This document shows, piece after piece, positions 40,583 through 49,248 of a stretch of 64,000 nt of DNA. Source of the stretch: CAVYYW01 sp963772845 (GTDB lineage Bacteria; Bacillota; Bacilli; Bacillales; Sporolactobacillaceae); NCBI GenBank assembly GCA_963772845.1, contig CAVYYW010000009.1:1-64000 (forward strand), written 5' to 3'. A program made the translations under genes and the position numbers. The notes below the pieces were generated by a model. The model was not told the origin of the DNA, did not search any database, and saw only the letters and a list, made by a program, of their open reading frames with translations. Numbering within the stretch: the stretch's first letter is position 1; each line of letters starts with the position of its first letter.

Positions 40583-40766
40583 AACAAGGTTTGCAGTACA
40601 CTTCTTGTGCTTTATTTGCGAGAATTAAACTTAATGGCCCCGTCGGCATAGAAAGAAGCTTGGGAAATTTCATAAAAACAACAATATCTTCTCCACCTGC
40701 AATTTCTCTGCCACACTCGGAACAGCGAACTTCTTTGGATTTGAACAAAACAAACAATCCCTTCAT
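40566..40766 (-). CDS. Small zinc-ribbon protein
   Basis: A 66-aa protein with two Cys pairs, CSECGRE at about residue 15 and CKPCYEK at about residue 58, which can bind one zinc. The middle contains FMKFPKLLSMPTG. This matches a short Bacillus family that databases often mislabel as an iron-hydroxamate transport protein. Its end overlaps the start of the DUF899-VOC gene by 17 bases, so the two are translationally coupled. Function unknown. Confidence 0.7.
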   Translation of the reverse strand: MKGLFVLFKSKEVRCSECGREIAGGEDIVVFMKFPKLLSMPTGPLSLILANKAQEVYCKPCYEKET

Positions 40767-40921
40767 TTTAAAAAAACTTGGCCTTTAATGGCGAACGCCT
40801 TCGTTGCGAGCCAACTGCTTTATGTAACGGAGTTTGAGCAAAGCTGAAACTAGGCACACTCTTGTCATACTTTATTCTGCTTTCTCGCTTTAGCGAAATT
40901 AAATATTCCTAACGTACAAAA
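40765..40921. repeat. Dispersed repeat family A, copy 3
   Basis: Shares ACTTGGCC, AATGGCGAACGCCTT and CTTTCTCGCTTTAGCGAAAT with copies at 7606 and 18645. The left hairpin arm is shortened and the middle is longer. Confidence 0.7.
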
Positions 40922-40955
40922 AAGACACGCCTGATGGTGCTAGGGTGTCTTTTTG
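40918..40955. terminator. Hairpin terminator after the thioesterase gene
   Basis: AAAAAAGACAC pairs with GGTGTCTTTTT around a loop of about 15 bases. It is just past the stop of the minus-strand PaaI-like gene and can act in both directions. Confidence 0.75.
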
Positions 40956-40959
40956 CAAA

Positions 40960-41448
40960 TTATTTCTCCAAAAATGTTGCTGGCATGACGACTGCAACAA
41001 CTTCACCAGTCGCGCACAGCGTCTCACCTGCATAGACTTCTGTCGTCACCTTCCACTTTTTCGGATGAATTTCTTCAACTGTTCCGATTGCTTTCAAAGC
41101 CACTTCTTGCGGCGTCGGTTTCTTATAGTCCACATGCAGTGAAGCGGTTACAAAACGCGGTGCAGGTTCACCATCGCCTGGTTCAAAGCCATTCTTCCTG
41201 TGTAAGGCAATAGCAGCTGATCCCGTCCCATGACAATCAATGAGCGATGCGAGCACTCCGCCATAAACAAAGCCAGGGAGAGCCATGTGCTCCTGCTTCG
41301 GTTTATATACGGTTACCGTCTTGTCACCTTGCCAGCGCGTTTGAAAATGATGACCGTCTTTATTTAGCCGGCCGCACCCATAACACCACGCAAAATCGTC
41401 CGGATAATCATTCTGAATTGCATTGGTTACTTTCTCTTCCATCCACAT
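40960..41448 (-). CDS. PaaI-family hotdog thioesterase
   Basis: A 162-aa protein with the hotdog fold of acyl-CoA thioesterases. FAWCYGCGRLNKDGHHF is an N-terminal Cys pair extension common in this subgroup, GFVYGGVLASLIDCHGTGSA holds the catalytic helix with the Asp in place of the usual Glu/Asp, and ASLHVDYKKPTP is the following strand. It hydrolyses an acyl-CoA of unknown type, possibly phenylacetyl-CoA-like. GGGAG lies upstream of ATG 41448. Monocistronic between a terminator and a DinB fragment. Confidence 0.87.
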   Translation of the reverse strand: MWMEEKVTNAIQNDYPDDFAWCYGCGRLNKDGHHFQTRWQGDKTVTVYKPKQEHMALPGFVYGGVLASLIDCHGTGSAAIALHRKNGFEPGDGEPAPRFVTASLHVDYKKPTPQEVALKAIGTVEEIHPKKWKVTTEVYAGETLCATGEVVAVVMPATFLEK

Positions 41449-41500
41449 TCACTCCCTTAAAACTATGATAGCACTTTTTATTATAAAATAGCAGAATAGA

Positions 41501-41695
41501 ATGACAGTTTCATATGAACGTGAACGGCAAAACAGACTGATCAACTCAGAGAAAGCCTGGCCAAATGGCACACCTTATAATAATTACTACCTTTGGTTCC
41601 ATGTCATGGAAGACGAAATCAATCACCGCGGCCAAATTCGAATGATAAAAAATTACTCGCAGAACGAAGGCGGCCTTGAAGCGTTCAGCACGTAA
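41501..41695 (+). pseudogene. DinB-family protein, C-terminal fragment
   Basis: 64 codons with WFHVMEDEINHRGQIRMIKN, the last metal-binding helix of DinB-like proteins. The part before YERERQNRLI is missing although an ATG happens to start the frame. It resembles the fragment at 31420-31591. Confidence 0.7.
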
Positions 41696-41863
41696 ATCCA
41701 TGAAAACGGCACATAAACTTTCAACGATGTTAATTCATCCTGTTCTACCTATGATTCTCACAAAAGAATAAAATCTTGGTCGAAGTTAAGCTTAATAATG
41801 CTTTATTCTATCCAAATCGACTGCTGCTCTTATTGTAATCCGCAAAAACCACCTCAATCCACT

Positions 41864-41890
41864 TTAATTTTCTGAATTATCGACCGATAA
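41864..41890 (+). promoter_or_regulatory. Probable sigma-D (flagellar) promoter of the chemoreceptor
   Basis: TTAA at 41864-41867, 15 bp, then ACCGATAA at 41883-41890, close to the sigma-D consensus TAAA-N15-GCCGATAT. It is 72 bp upstream of the chemoreceptor start; such genes are usually read by sigma-D. Confidence 0.6.
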
Positions 41891-41961
41891 AGACAATATA
41901 ATAGGTTTCCCTAAAAGGGATTCTGAAAATACATAATATTAACAGAGTGAGGAATGATGGG

Positions 41962-44004
41962 ATGGTTGGGAAATTAGGCAGCGAGAGGTCTACAGAAAAA
42001 TTAGGGAGAAAGAAAAGAAGATGGAAATTGCGGCAACAAATCTTAGTGCCGTTTCTGGCTTTAATTGTATTATCCGGGCTGATTATTGCATTTTTCAGTT
42101 ATGAGTTCAGTACAAGGCTGACTGAAAAGGAACTAACCTCCTCCATGCAGGAGAGAATGGCCAGCGTGAATAATAGTTTTGAAGTCTTTTTTCAAAATGC
42201 ACAGAATACTGTTAACCGTTATGCCAACAAAACGGAGACTCAAGACTATCAAAAAAATAAAGATTTGATGCTGCGTGAGTTTGGTGATGAGGCAAAATCG
42301 AATAAAGATATTATGAACATTTATCTCGGTGACCAGGCAAAAGGCCAAATGTATATTTACCCTCAACAGAAACTGCCGGACAACTTTGACGCCCGGGCAA
42401 GGCCATGGTACCAGGAAGCTGTGAAGAATAAAGGGCAGGTCGTTTGGACCGCTCCTTATAAGGACGCGGCATCGGGAAAAACGGTTGTCAGTGCCGCACG
42501 GGCAGTCTACAAGAATGACAAACTGGTTGGTGTCTTCTCAATCGACTTATCTGTTCAAACGCTAGTTAACCAGGTGAAGGCCATTAAGATTGGGTCAACT
42601 GGAACCGCTGCACTTTTTGATGAAAAAGGTGATTATGTTGCAACACCGGACAAAAAACTGCTTGGTAAAAATGTTTCCAAATCGGATTATTATAAGAAAA
42701 TGACAAAGGACGGCAAAAACGGTGTCGTTCATTACTCTCTAAAAGGCGAAGATAAAACGATGGCTTTTGTGACGAACAAAACCACTGGCTGGAAGGTGGC
42801 CGGTATGATTAACAACCAGGAGTTTGCTGATAAATCCAAAGGCCTTCTCTTACCAACTCTGCTCACACTGCTGATTGTTTTTATTATCTCTATTATCGTT
42901 TCTTTATTTGTAGCAAGAAAAATCACGAACCCTATCCTGATGCTTCGTAAAGCTATTAATAATGTTGAAAAAGGTGACTTCACGGTGCGAGTCAACATGG
43001 ATCAGAATAACGAACTTGGAGATTTATCTGAAAGTTTAAATCGGATGATTAGTAAAAACCGAGAGATGATGCAAAAAATTGCCGGTGTTTCTCTTCAAGT
43101 TTCGGATGCTTCTCAGACCCTTGTGGCAAGCGCTGAAGAAAATACGGCTTCAGCAAACGAAGTCGCATCAACTATGGAACAGATTTCAGCTGGGACAATG
43201 AACCAGTCTGAGCTCATGGAAGAAAATATGAAGGCAGCATCCATCCTCTCAGACAAAATTCAATTGATTGAACATCAGAGTGAGCAGATGAAGCATGAGG
43301 CTGGGCAAATGACAGAAGTATCCGTTCAGGGGATTGAAACGGTGAAACTGCTTCGAGGGCAATCTGAGCGGACCACAACGATCACAACAGATATTATTTC
43401 AGCCATTTCTGCGTTGGACAAGCGTTCAGGAGATATCAATAACATTATTGATACCATTTCAGATATCGCAGCACAGACGAATCTTTTGGCACTGAACGCC
43501 GCAATTGAAGCCGCACGGGCCGGTGATCAAGGCAAAGGCTTTGCGGTTGTTGCAAATGAAGTCCGTAAGCTGGCCGAGCAGTCCGATAACGCACTCAAGC
43601 AAGTTTCTCTGCTTATCCGGCAAATGCAGGATGAAACAACCAAGACTGTGACTTTGGCTGATGAAACCAGCCAGGTTATCAAAGAACAATATTCTGTCGT
43701 CAACAAAACGGAGGTCGCCTTCCAGTCTATCGATGCCACAATTAAGAAAAATAACGACCTGATCCAACAAATCCTTTCTTCCATGAGCGACATGGTTGAT
43801 CAAAATGAGAAAATAAAAGGCAATATTGAGAACCTCACAGCTATCAGCGAGGAAACGGCTGCTGGTACAGAAGAAGTTGCCGCTTCGGTTGTTGAGCAAA
43901 CTTCAGCAATGGATCAGCTTAATAAACTGGCCGAAGAACTAGAGCTCTATTCCAATGACATGCATGAGGAACTAAAACAATTTAAGATTGAAAATGAAGA
44001 CTGA
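41962..44004 (+). CDS. Methyl-accepting chemotaxis protein
   Basis: A 680-aa transmembrane receptor. Order: cytoplasmic basic start, helix at about residues 25-47, periplasm-side double Cache domain at about 50-290 with ARPWYQEAVKNKGQVVWTAPY and GVFSIDLSVQTL (ligand pocket), second helix at about 295-318, HAMP at about 320-375, and a long coiled-coil signalling domain whose tip reads ISDIAAQTNLLALNAAIEAARAGDQGKGFAVVANEVRKLAEQ in pieces. It controls CheA in response to an extracellular ligand, often an amino acid in McpB/McpC-like receptors. ATG 41962 has GAGG nine bases upstream; GTG 41947 is possible. Confidence 0.94.
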   Translation: MVGKLGSERSTEKLGRKKRRWKLRQQILVPFLALIVLSGLIIAFFSYEFSTRLTEKELTSSMQERMASVNNSFEVFFQNAQNTVNRYANKTETQDYQKNKDLMLREFGDEAKSNKDIMNIYLGDQAKGQMYIYPQQKLPDNFDARARPWYQEAVKNKGQVVWTAPYKDAASGKTVVSAARAVYKNDKLVGVFSIDLSVQTLVNQVKAIKIGSTGTAALFDEKGDYVATPDKKLLGKNVSKSDYYKKMTKDGKNGVVHYSLKGEDKTMAFVTNKTTGWKVAGMINNQEFADKSKGLLLPTLLTLLIVFIISIIVSLFVARKITNPILMLRKAINNVEKGDFTVRVNMDQNNELGDLSESLNRMISKNREMMQKIAGVSLQVSDASQTLVASAEENTASANEVASTMEQISAGTMNQSELMEENMKAASILSDKIQLIEHQSEQMKHEAGQMTEVSVQGIETVKLLRGQSERTTTITTDIISAISALDKRSGDINNIIDTISDIAAQTNLLALNAAIEAARAGDQGKGFAVVANEVRKLAEQSDNALKQVSLLIRQMQDETTKTVTLADETSQVIKEQYSVVNKTEVAFQSIDATIKKNNDLIQQILSSMSDMVDQNEKIKGNIENLTAISEETAAGTEEVAASVVEQTSAMDQLNKLAEELELYSNDMHEELKQFKIENED

Positions 44005-44007
44005 TAC

Positions 44008-44036
44008 AAACCCCCGCTACTAAAGCGGGGGTTTTT
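44008..44036 (+). terminator. Strong terminator after the chemoreceptor gene
   Basis: AAACCCCCGCT / AGCGGGGGTTTTT with a five-base loop, directly after the stop codon. Confidence 0.93.
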
Positions 44037-44159
44037 AAACAGTGAACGGATCGTCCTCACGATCCGCACCTTTCTTAAATTCATTCTAATTTCTGCAAGG
44101 ATATTTACTCACGCTGTCGAATTATAGAAAGCGGCATATTTTTTGAAGGAGGTTGTCTG

Positions 44160-44696
44160 ATGAACAGAGTAATGATCATTGGATCTGGCGGTGCGGGGAA
44201 ATCGACGCTTGCGAAGCAATTAGGAGAGAAGCTAAACCTGCCTGTGCATCATTTGGATACCTTTTTCTGGAATCCAGGCTGGGTCTCGGCGACTGAAGAG
44301 GAATTAATGGAAGCCCAAAACAAGTTCGTCTATGATGACAAGTGGATTTTTGATGGGAACTACAGTGCGACGATGGACATTCGCATGCAGAGGGCGGATA
44401 CTGTTATCTTTCTTGATCTGTCAAAGTATCTGTGCACCTTCCGCGTGATAAAAAGAAGGTTTCAGTATCATAATAAAACAAGGCCGGACATGGGAGAGGG
44501 CTGTGAGGAAAAGATTGATCTGGAATTCATAAAGTGGGTCTACAATTATCCACGGGATAAGAAGCCAAAAACGTTAGAAAGGCTAGCAAAACTGCCGGCA
44601 GAAACAAAGGTGTTTATTTTGAAATCCCCAAAAGAAGTGAAACAGTTCTTGGAAAGTATTGAAGCATCCGCTCCTTCTCTTGAATCTAACAGTTAA
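44160..44696 (+). CDS. P-loop kinase-like protein (topology modulation / FlaR type)
   Basis: A 178-aa protein with Walker A GSGGAGKSTLAKQLG at residue 8, HHLDTFFWNPGW, and WIFDGNYSATMDIRMQRADT followed by the Walker B-like strand VIFLDLSKY. This matches the small kinase family annotated as DNA topology modulation protein FlaR, related to adenylate and shikimate kinases. The physiological substrate is unknown. GGAGG lies nine bases before ATG 44160. It is monocistronic. Confidence 0.85.
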   Translation: MNRVMIIGSGGAGKSTLAKQLGEKLNLPVHHLDTFFWNPGWVSATEEELMEAQNKFVYDDKWIFDGNYSATMDIRMQRADTVIFLDLSKYLCTFRVIKRRFQYHNKTRPDMGEGCEEKIDLEFIKWVYNYPRDKKPKTLERLAKLPAETKVFILKSPKEVKQFLESIEASAPSLESNS

Positions 44697-44760
44697 TAAG
44701 CCATTCATCTCTCTTCAAGGTGATGCGTTTTTTCCGCAACGAATCGCACTTTTTAACCGT

Positions 44761-44925
44761 TTAGCCATACCTCCTTTTACCCATAAATAGTAGAATAAGC
44801 GTGGCAAACGGACCTAAAACGAGCGATAGCAAAAACCAATTCAGACCCTTGCGGTTTTTCCCTTGCGCGAGTCCTGCATTTATTAACGACAGCGTACCCC
44901 AGCCAACATAAAAATCATTCGTCAT
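44761..44925 (-). CDS. Small membrane protein
   Basis: A 54-aa protein from ATG 44925. A mildly hydrophobic N-terminal segment (VGWGTLSLINAGLAQG), a basic loop GKNRKG and one strong helix at about residues 30-48, ending GKRRYG. GGAG lies upstream but about 14 bases away. No family recognised; convergent with the FlaR-like gene. Confidence 0.5.
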   Translation of the reverse strand: MTNDFYVGWGTLSLINAGLAQGKNRKGLNWFLLSLVLGPFATLILLFMGKRRYG

Positions 44926-45042
44926 TGCATCGATTCACTCCGCTCCTAAGGTTTACATATAAGCTATTCGCTCTATCCCTTTCCAAGTCCTGTATGTTAG
45001 GATAAATTCATAAAGATGCTCATTCGTCAGGAGGTCCTTCTA

Positions 45043-45261
45043 TTGATAACACTTATTTTAGCCGGATTGGCCGTTCTTTTTACTGGAATCGCATTTATTC
45101 TGCAAAAAAGCGTAATGACCGCCCTGCTTTTTTTTATTATGATTATCAGTCTCATGACATCTCTCATATCATCGCCTGACTTGAAGGTTGTCTTCAGTGC
45201 TTTAGAAGCGATTATTTCGGTCGGACTGCTGATCTGGGTATTAAGAAGGAAAAGAGCATAG
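45043..45261 (+). CDS. Small three-helix membrane protein
   Basis: A 72-aa hydrophobic protein from TTG 45043, which follows CAGGAGG by eight bases; the frame is open nine codons further up without a ribosome site. Helices lie at about residues 2-19, 22-41 and 48-66, and the tail is RRKRA. It is followed after 14 bp by another small membrane-protein gene, so the pair is probably cotranscribed. Function unknown. Confidence 0.6.
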   Translation: MITLILAGLAVLFTGIAFILQKSVMTALLFFIMIISLMTSLISSPDLKVVFSALEAIISVGLLIWVLRRKRA

Positions 45262-45275
45262 ATTGGGGAACGACA

Positions 45276-45533
45276 ATGAAAGCAATGAAACTTACGACAT
45301 TAATTAACTTTGTGATTATTTTTGCCGCTATTATTTTTTACACACCCCTCTTGAATCAAACCATCAAAGGCAGTGTATTTAAGAGTATTATTATTGGGTT
45401 ATTTGCTGGTGGATGCATTTTTACAGTGGGGAAGCTGAAGTCTCTGGAAGGCAAGGATTTGCCCATGTGGCTCGGCGTCACCATTATGATTGGCCTGCCA
45501 GTCGCTGCGATCGTGATTGAGGTATACAGGTAA
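45276..45533 (+). CDS. Small three-helix membrane protein
   Basis: An 85-aa protein from ATG 45276 (alternative ATG 45285) behind GGGGAACG. Hydrophobic segments lie at about residues 6-26, 34-52 and 62-82, with a short polar loop KLKSLEGKDLP. It follows the 72-aa membrane-protein gene and is ended by the hairpin at 45576. No family recognised. Confidence 0.65.
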   Translation: MKAMKLTTLINFVIIFAAIIFYTPLLNQTIKGSVFKSIIIGLFAGGCIFTVGKLKSLEGKDLPMWLGVTIMIGLPVAAIVIEVYR

Positions 45534-45575
45534 AGTTTATCTGCGCGTTTTGACTCGGATTTCTGAAAAATAAAA

Positions 45576-45636
45576 GACAGGCATAACCCAGATTATTTTA
45601 GGAATCTCTTCTGGGGAACCTGTCGGACATTTTTTA
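45576..45636. terminator. Bidirectional terminator
   Basis: GACAGG...CCCAGA pairs with TCTGGG...CCTGTC around a long loop, followed by ATTTTTT. It separates convergent genes ending at 45533 and 45634. Confidence 0.75.
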
Positions 45637-46194
45637 TACTAAATGTACGCGTTTAAATAAATCGGATCGGATAAATTCATGATCTGTCATAAAAAATTCG
45701 TGCCTTTCCATTAATATCTGCTTAAGAGCATGGGAGACGTTGCTTGCATTGTAGGCGCATACGGACGTTATACCTGCTTCATTTATACAAGCATCCGCGC
45801 AGCTTTCATATGTTTCTAATTTATCTATTATCGCATCTTGGGCGCCCCAATCGACATGAGACCAAGTTTTAATGACTTTACCCTTTTCTAAAAACGGCTC
45901 AATCAATTGCGTTAAGTGCTTAATGATCGTGGGTGTGTGGAAATTGCCATGCCTCTTGTAAAACGCTTCGTTATCCTCATAGTGTACATTCAGCAGCTGT
46001 TCATCTGTTAAACGCTGTTTTAGCCTGCTGTAAATGACCTCATATCGTGCAGAATTCTCGATTACAAAGAGAGTCTGGCCCTGACTAATACCAGATTCAA
46101 TATAAGACACGGCATTATTTATATAAATTTCGGGATCACGGGACAAGTAAAAAATATGCTCGCCATTTAATAATCGTAAGCGGGTGTTCTCCAT
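45634..46194 (-). CDS. MEDS-domain protein
   Basis: A 186-aa protein matching the MEDS sensory domain (RecA-like fold, also seen in DcmR and in anti-sigma regulators): GEHIFYLSRDPEIYINNAVSYI at the N-terminus, FVIENSARYEVI, and TWSHVDWGAQ in the centre, with CAYNASN near the end. Such proteins sense an unknown ligand, or regulate stress or sporulation-type partners. There is no HTH, so it must act on another protein. ATG 46194 follows GGGAGG; the frame is open five codons upstream. It stands alone. Confidence 0.78.
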   Translation of the reverse strand: MENTRLRLLNGEHIFYLSRDPEIYINNAVSYIESGISQGQTLFVIENSARYEVIYSRLKQRLTDEQLLNVHYEDNEAFYKRHGNFHTPTIIKHLTQLIEPFLEKGKVIKTWSHVDWGAQDAIIDKLETYESCADACINEAGITSVCAYNASNVSHALKQILMERHEFFMTDHEFIRSDLFKRVHLV

Positions 46195-46434
46195 GGCTGT
46201 TCCTCCCAAATAAAAGCGATTTTATAAAAAAAGGCAAAATCCCATTAATATTTCACTAGTTACACTAATGTAACCATCTTTACAAATTCGCGAGATAAAA
46301 TCAAACTATTTGCCCATTTATTAAAATTCAAATAGTAAACAAGTCCTATATTTTAACAATTCCCATTTACTTCAATTATTAACTGTTATTTATTGGTATT
46401 AAATTAAACGAGGTTAAATAAGGAGGATCCACCC

Positions 46435-46989
46435 ATGATTGATTTGGAGCTTACAGCTGCAACAGAACGCTTATTCATCAGGCCATTTCAGAAAAGTGAT
46501 TTGAAAATTGGTTGCTCCAGCATCAAAACAGACTGCCCGCTCAGTATAAGTACGATAATGGCAAAAGTGATATGAGCGTATGCACCGAAGCCTGGTTCAG
46601 CGACATGGTGGACAATCAGCATAAAAGCATGGCAGAAGACAGGGAATATATCTTTGGTGTGTTTCGAAAAACGGACGGCGCTCAGATCGGAACACTGGAT
46701 CTTTCAACCTTGATGCGCTATGACTTTCAATGGGCGCGTATCGGTTATACGATTCATAATCACTTCTGGGGAAACGGTTACGGGCAGGAGTCTGTCAGCG
46801 CACTTCATTCAGCTGGCATTTGAACAGCTGAATTTCCATCGCATTGAGGCACACATTGACCTTGATAATGAGCCTTCTATTAAGCTTGCAGAACGTGTCG
46901 GCATGACGTTCGAATGCACCAAAATAGGCTTTGTCCATGAGGATGGAAAATGGGTCGATAACCTGGTTTATTACATGACATCCGAGTAA
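46435..46989 (+). pseudogene. RimJ/RimL-type GNAT acetyltransferase, two frameshifts
   Basis: ATG 46435 follows AGGAGGATCC. The product begins TAATERLFIRPFQKSDL, then the frame is lost near 46500; ENWLLQHQNRLPAQYKYD continues in the next frame to GNGYGQESVSALH, and after a second break near 46795 the end LAFEQLNFHRIEAHIDLDNE to the stop at 46989 is in a third. Two separate indels make true decay more likely than error. The repaired protein would have about 184 residues and acetylate a ribosomal protein N-terminus or similar. Confidence 0.85.
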
Positions 46990-47290
46990 CATGTTAATTA
47001 AGCGTCCGGCTTGTGGAACATGCTGAGGATCTTAGGGAAATCAGGCGAGCCTACAGAAGACACTGCGCGGTCGGATTTTGTTGAAGAATAAGGAACAATC
47101 TGATAGAATCCCCTTGTTACAGCAGATTGCGCTGCTTCCAGGGCTGTTAGCCAGCAAATTCAAATAGAGCATCAAAACGGATCTTTTTTCTAATATCAAT
47201 AAGGAAGCGCCGGGTGGCCGGCGCAACACCTCATTTATAAAGTCTTTTTATAATTAAGCGGTGCATTTTGCTGCACCGTTTCAGTTTTCA
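46990..47290. other. Gap with no recognised gene
   Basis: About 300 bp between the GNAT pseudogene and repeat B copy 4. A frame reading LLQQIALLPGLLASKFK before a stop at about 47166 could be a gene remnant, but I cannot assign it. A GCGCCGGGTGGCCGGCGC palindrome at 47206-47223 and a GGTGCATTTTGCTGCACC hairpin at 47260-47277 are visible. Confidence 0.4.
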
Positions 47291-47297
47291 AATTAGG

Positions 47298-47429
47298 GAT
47301 GAAAAATCATTAATTTTTAGGATTTTCACGACTTTCAGCTGATTTATTAAAGAATACTGCAAAATCAGCTTCCGAATTGGTCTTGAAAGTCCTTCAAGAA
47401 GAGGTGGAACCGTTCCCATCTCAAACTTA
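47298..47429. repeat. Dispersed repeat family B, copy 4
   Basis: GATGAAAAATCATTAATTTT, then AGCTGATTT with AAATCAGCTTCCGAATTGG, then GGTGGAACCGTTCCC, in the same order as copies 1-3. Confidence 0.85.
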
Positions 47430-47466
47430 GTGTCCACTTTCGAGATATTTGTTTGCCACTTTCAGC
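47430..47466. repeat. Short array attached to repeat B copy 4
   Basis: One and a half units, GTGTCCACTTTCGAGAT then TTTGCCACTTTC, matching the arrays at 7436, 19748 and 20042. Confidence 0.7.
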
Positions 47467-47478
47467 ATAATAGCCCAC

Positions 47479-47512
47479 AAAAAAACTGACCCTTCGATCA
47501 GGGTCAGTTTTT
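47479..47512. terminator. Strong bidirectional terminator after ohr
   Basis: AAAAAACTGACCC / GGGTCAGTTTTT with an eight-base loop, eight bp beyond the ohr stop codon. Confidence 0.92.
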
Positions 47513-47519
47513 CGCTGTT

Positions 47520-47939
47520 TTACACAGCTTTTGGATTTAATTCTACGTCAATGTTTCCGCGGGTTGCTTTGGAGTAAGGGCAAACTTTGTGAGCTTCCTT
47601 AGCCAGCTCTTCCGCTTCTTCCTGAGAAACGCCGTTAATTTCAATATTTAAGACGGCTGAAATTTTGAACCCGCCATCTTCAGGGTCCTTCAAAAAGCTT
47701 ACTTCAGCTGTTGTGATGGAATCAATATCTTTTTTCTTTTGGGAAGCAACAAGATTTAATGCACCGTCATAGCAGGATGCGTATGTTGCAGCAAAAAGCT
47801 GTTCAGGGTTGGAGCCTTTTTTGTCTGATTTTTCAGTTGGCATCACAAGATCAAGATCGATCAGCCCGTCGTCAGAATTTACATGACCTCCGCGGCCGCC
47901 TTTTGCAGTTGCGCTTGATGTAAATAATGCGTTACTCAT
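47520..47939 (-). CDS. ohr: Organic hydroperoxide resistance protein (Ohr/OsmC)
   Basis: A 139-aa thiol peroxidase of the Ohr class that reduces organic hydroperoxides, with lipoyl groups as the usual electron donor. The reactive Cys is in AATYASCYDGALNL (about residue 56) and the resolving Cys in HKVCPYSKATRGN (about residue 119). GGRGGHVNSDDG and NPEQLFAATY are typical Ohr stretches. GGGAGAG lies upstream of ATG 47939. No ohrR gene is adjacent, so it may be constitutive or under SigB-like control, as for OhrB; this is inference. Confidence 0.95.
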   Translation of the reverse strand: MSNALFTSSATAKGGRGGHVNSDDGLIDLDLVMPTEKSDKKGSNPEQLFAATYASCYDGALNLVASQKKKDIDSITTAEVSFLKDPEDGGFKISAVLNIEINGVSQEEAEELAKEAHKVCPYSKATRGNIDVELNPKAV

Positions 47940-48077
47940 AAAAAAATCTCTCCCTTATTATTTATTAAGACACATTGAATGTCCGATGCTGTGATTTCTG
48001 GGTGATAATTTCACGCCTATGGTATTATACCTGTTATGATCATGCTTTAAACATAAGCAGTTTACCAGCCAACTTAT

Positions 48078-49010
48078 TCAGACGCTCAGCTTTTCTTTGA
48101 GCCGGGCTTCGTAAACCTTCAAGCTTGCATATATCGTTTCCAGGATCGGCGCTGAGATGCCTTCTCGGCGTGCTTGTTGAACGAGATGACCCTGCAGATG
48201 ATCAGCTTCGATAAAAAGGTTCTTTTCAATATCCCGCTGCATAGAGGACTTCATCTCATAGCCCATGCCATCTACCTTCTTAAGCAGCATCTCTTCAATG
48301 TTGTCTGCGATCGGTGCCTGCATACTCCTCATGGAACCAGCCGCTTCACTCAATAGTTCCACAATCGTTTCCCGTCCATTCGGTTCTTCTCTGATTGGAC
48401 CAATCGGTGCTCTCATGAGAGACGTAATGCCGGACATCACCGTGATGAACAAATGCTTGTGCCACATCTCCTGTTCAATCGTATCGCTTAACCGGAAGTT
48501 TGCTTTCGTACCGTCAAAAGCAGCTTCGACTTTTTTGATCCGCTCCGTTTTCTCACCGCTCAGCTCGCCGTACACCAGTTCATTCATCTGACTGGAATGA
48601 ACCACCCCGCCATCCTGATCAAGTGTCGCCTCAATAAAGCACAAACCACCGAGCACACGATCTTCACCAAATGCTGCCACAAGCTTCTCGACATGAAGCA
48701 TGCCATTTAATACCGGTAGAATGAGTGTGTGTTTCCCTGTAAATGGCCTGATATCTTCCATCACCGTTTCGAGATGGTAGGCCTTCGTCGCGATTAAAAT
48801 AAGATCATATGGCTCTGATTTTTCATCTGCAAGGATGAGCTTTGGTATTTCTGAAACATTTCCGAGCGGACTCTGAATCGTCAGTCCATGCTCTTCCAAT
48901 TGCTGTTTACGCTTAGCGCGAACGAGAAAGGTAACGTCCTCTCCTTTTTCCAATAGCCGCCCGCCAAAATACCCGCCTAATGCTCCAGCACCTGCCACTA
49001 ATATTTTCAT
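48078..49010 (-). CDS. panE: 2-dehydropantoate 2-reductase (ketopantoate reductase)
   Basis: A 310-aa NADPH-dependent enzyme that reduces ketopantoate to pantoate for coenzyme A synthesis. The N-terminal Rossmann motif is VAGAGALGGYFGGRL, followed by LILIATKAYHL and LPVLNGMLHVE. The C-terminal helical domain holds the catalytic Lys in MWHKHLFITVMSGIT and SSMQRDIEKN. GGAGG lies nine bases upstream of ATG 49010. Bacilli often hold several such paralogues, so another alpha-ketoacid substrate is possible. It stands downstream of the cstA partner gene in the same direction. Confidence 0.9.
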   Translation of the reverse strand: MKILVAGAGALGGYFGGRLLEKGEDVTFLVRAKRKQQLEEHGLTIQSPLGNVSEIPKLILADEKSEPYDLILIATKAYHLETVMEDIRPFTGKHTLILPVLNGMLHVEKLVAAFGEDRVLGGLCFIEATLDQDGGVVHSSQMNELVYGELSGEKTERIKKVEAAFDGTKANFRLSDTIEQEMWHKHLFITVMSGITSLMRAPIGPIREEPNGRETIVELLSEAAGSMRSMQAPIADNIEEMLLKKVDGMGYEMKSSMQRDIEKNLFIEADHLQGHLVQQARREGISAPILETIYASLKVYEARLKEKLSV

Positions 49011-49095
49011 AAAAAGAACCTCCTCGATAGCTTTCTATTTATCATTATAAAGCGAAAGAAACGCAAAACGAAATGTTCGCGCTCCTTCTGGATAA

Positions 49096-49248
49096 TTAAT
49101 TGAAGAACACCACAGCAATCAAACCTGCAACGAAGACAAGAATAAGCGTTGCTTTAATGCCCCAATGTAAAGAATCATTTCCTTTTTCATTCACTTTTTT
49201 CTCATGTTCATTGACCGTCTTCCGTTCATTTGGACTGCAGCAGCCCAT
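49096..49248 (-). CDS. Tiny membrane protein coupled to cstA
   Basis: A 50-aa protein starting MGCCSPNERKTVNEHEKK, then one membrane helix at about residues 29-49 (WGIKATLILVFVAGLIAVVFF). Its ATG shares a base with the cstA stop (TAATG), so it is made by translational coupling. The N-terminal Cys pair could bind metal or be modified. In E. coli cstA and btsT are also followed by a small protein gene, but that one is unrelated in sequence as far as I can tell. A role as a subunit or regulator of CstA is inference. Confidence 0.7.
   Translation of the reverse strand: MGCCSPNERKTVNEHEKKVNEKGNDSLHWGIKATLILVFVAGLIAVVFFN

Noticed and set aside
47041..47229. 62-codon minus-strand frame
   Set aside because: Starts in a GC palindrome, low coding character, no recognised domain.
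48174..48591. Plus-strand frames over panE
   Set aside because: Antisense shadows of panE with no start signals.
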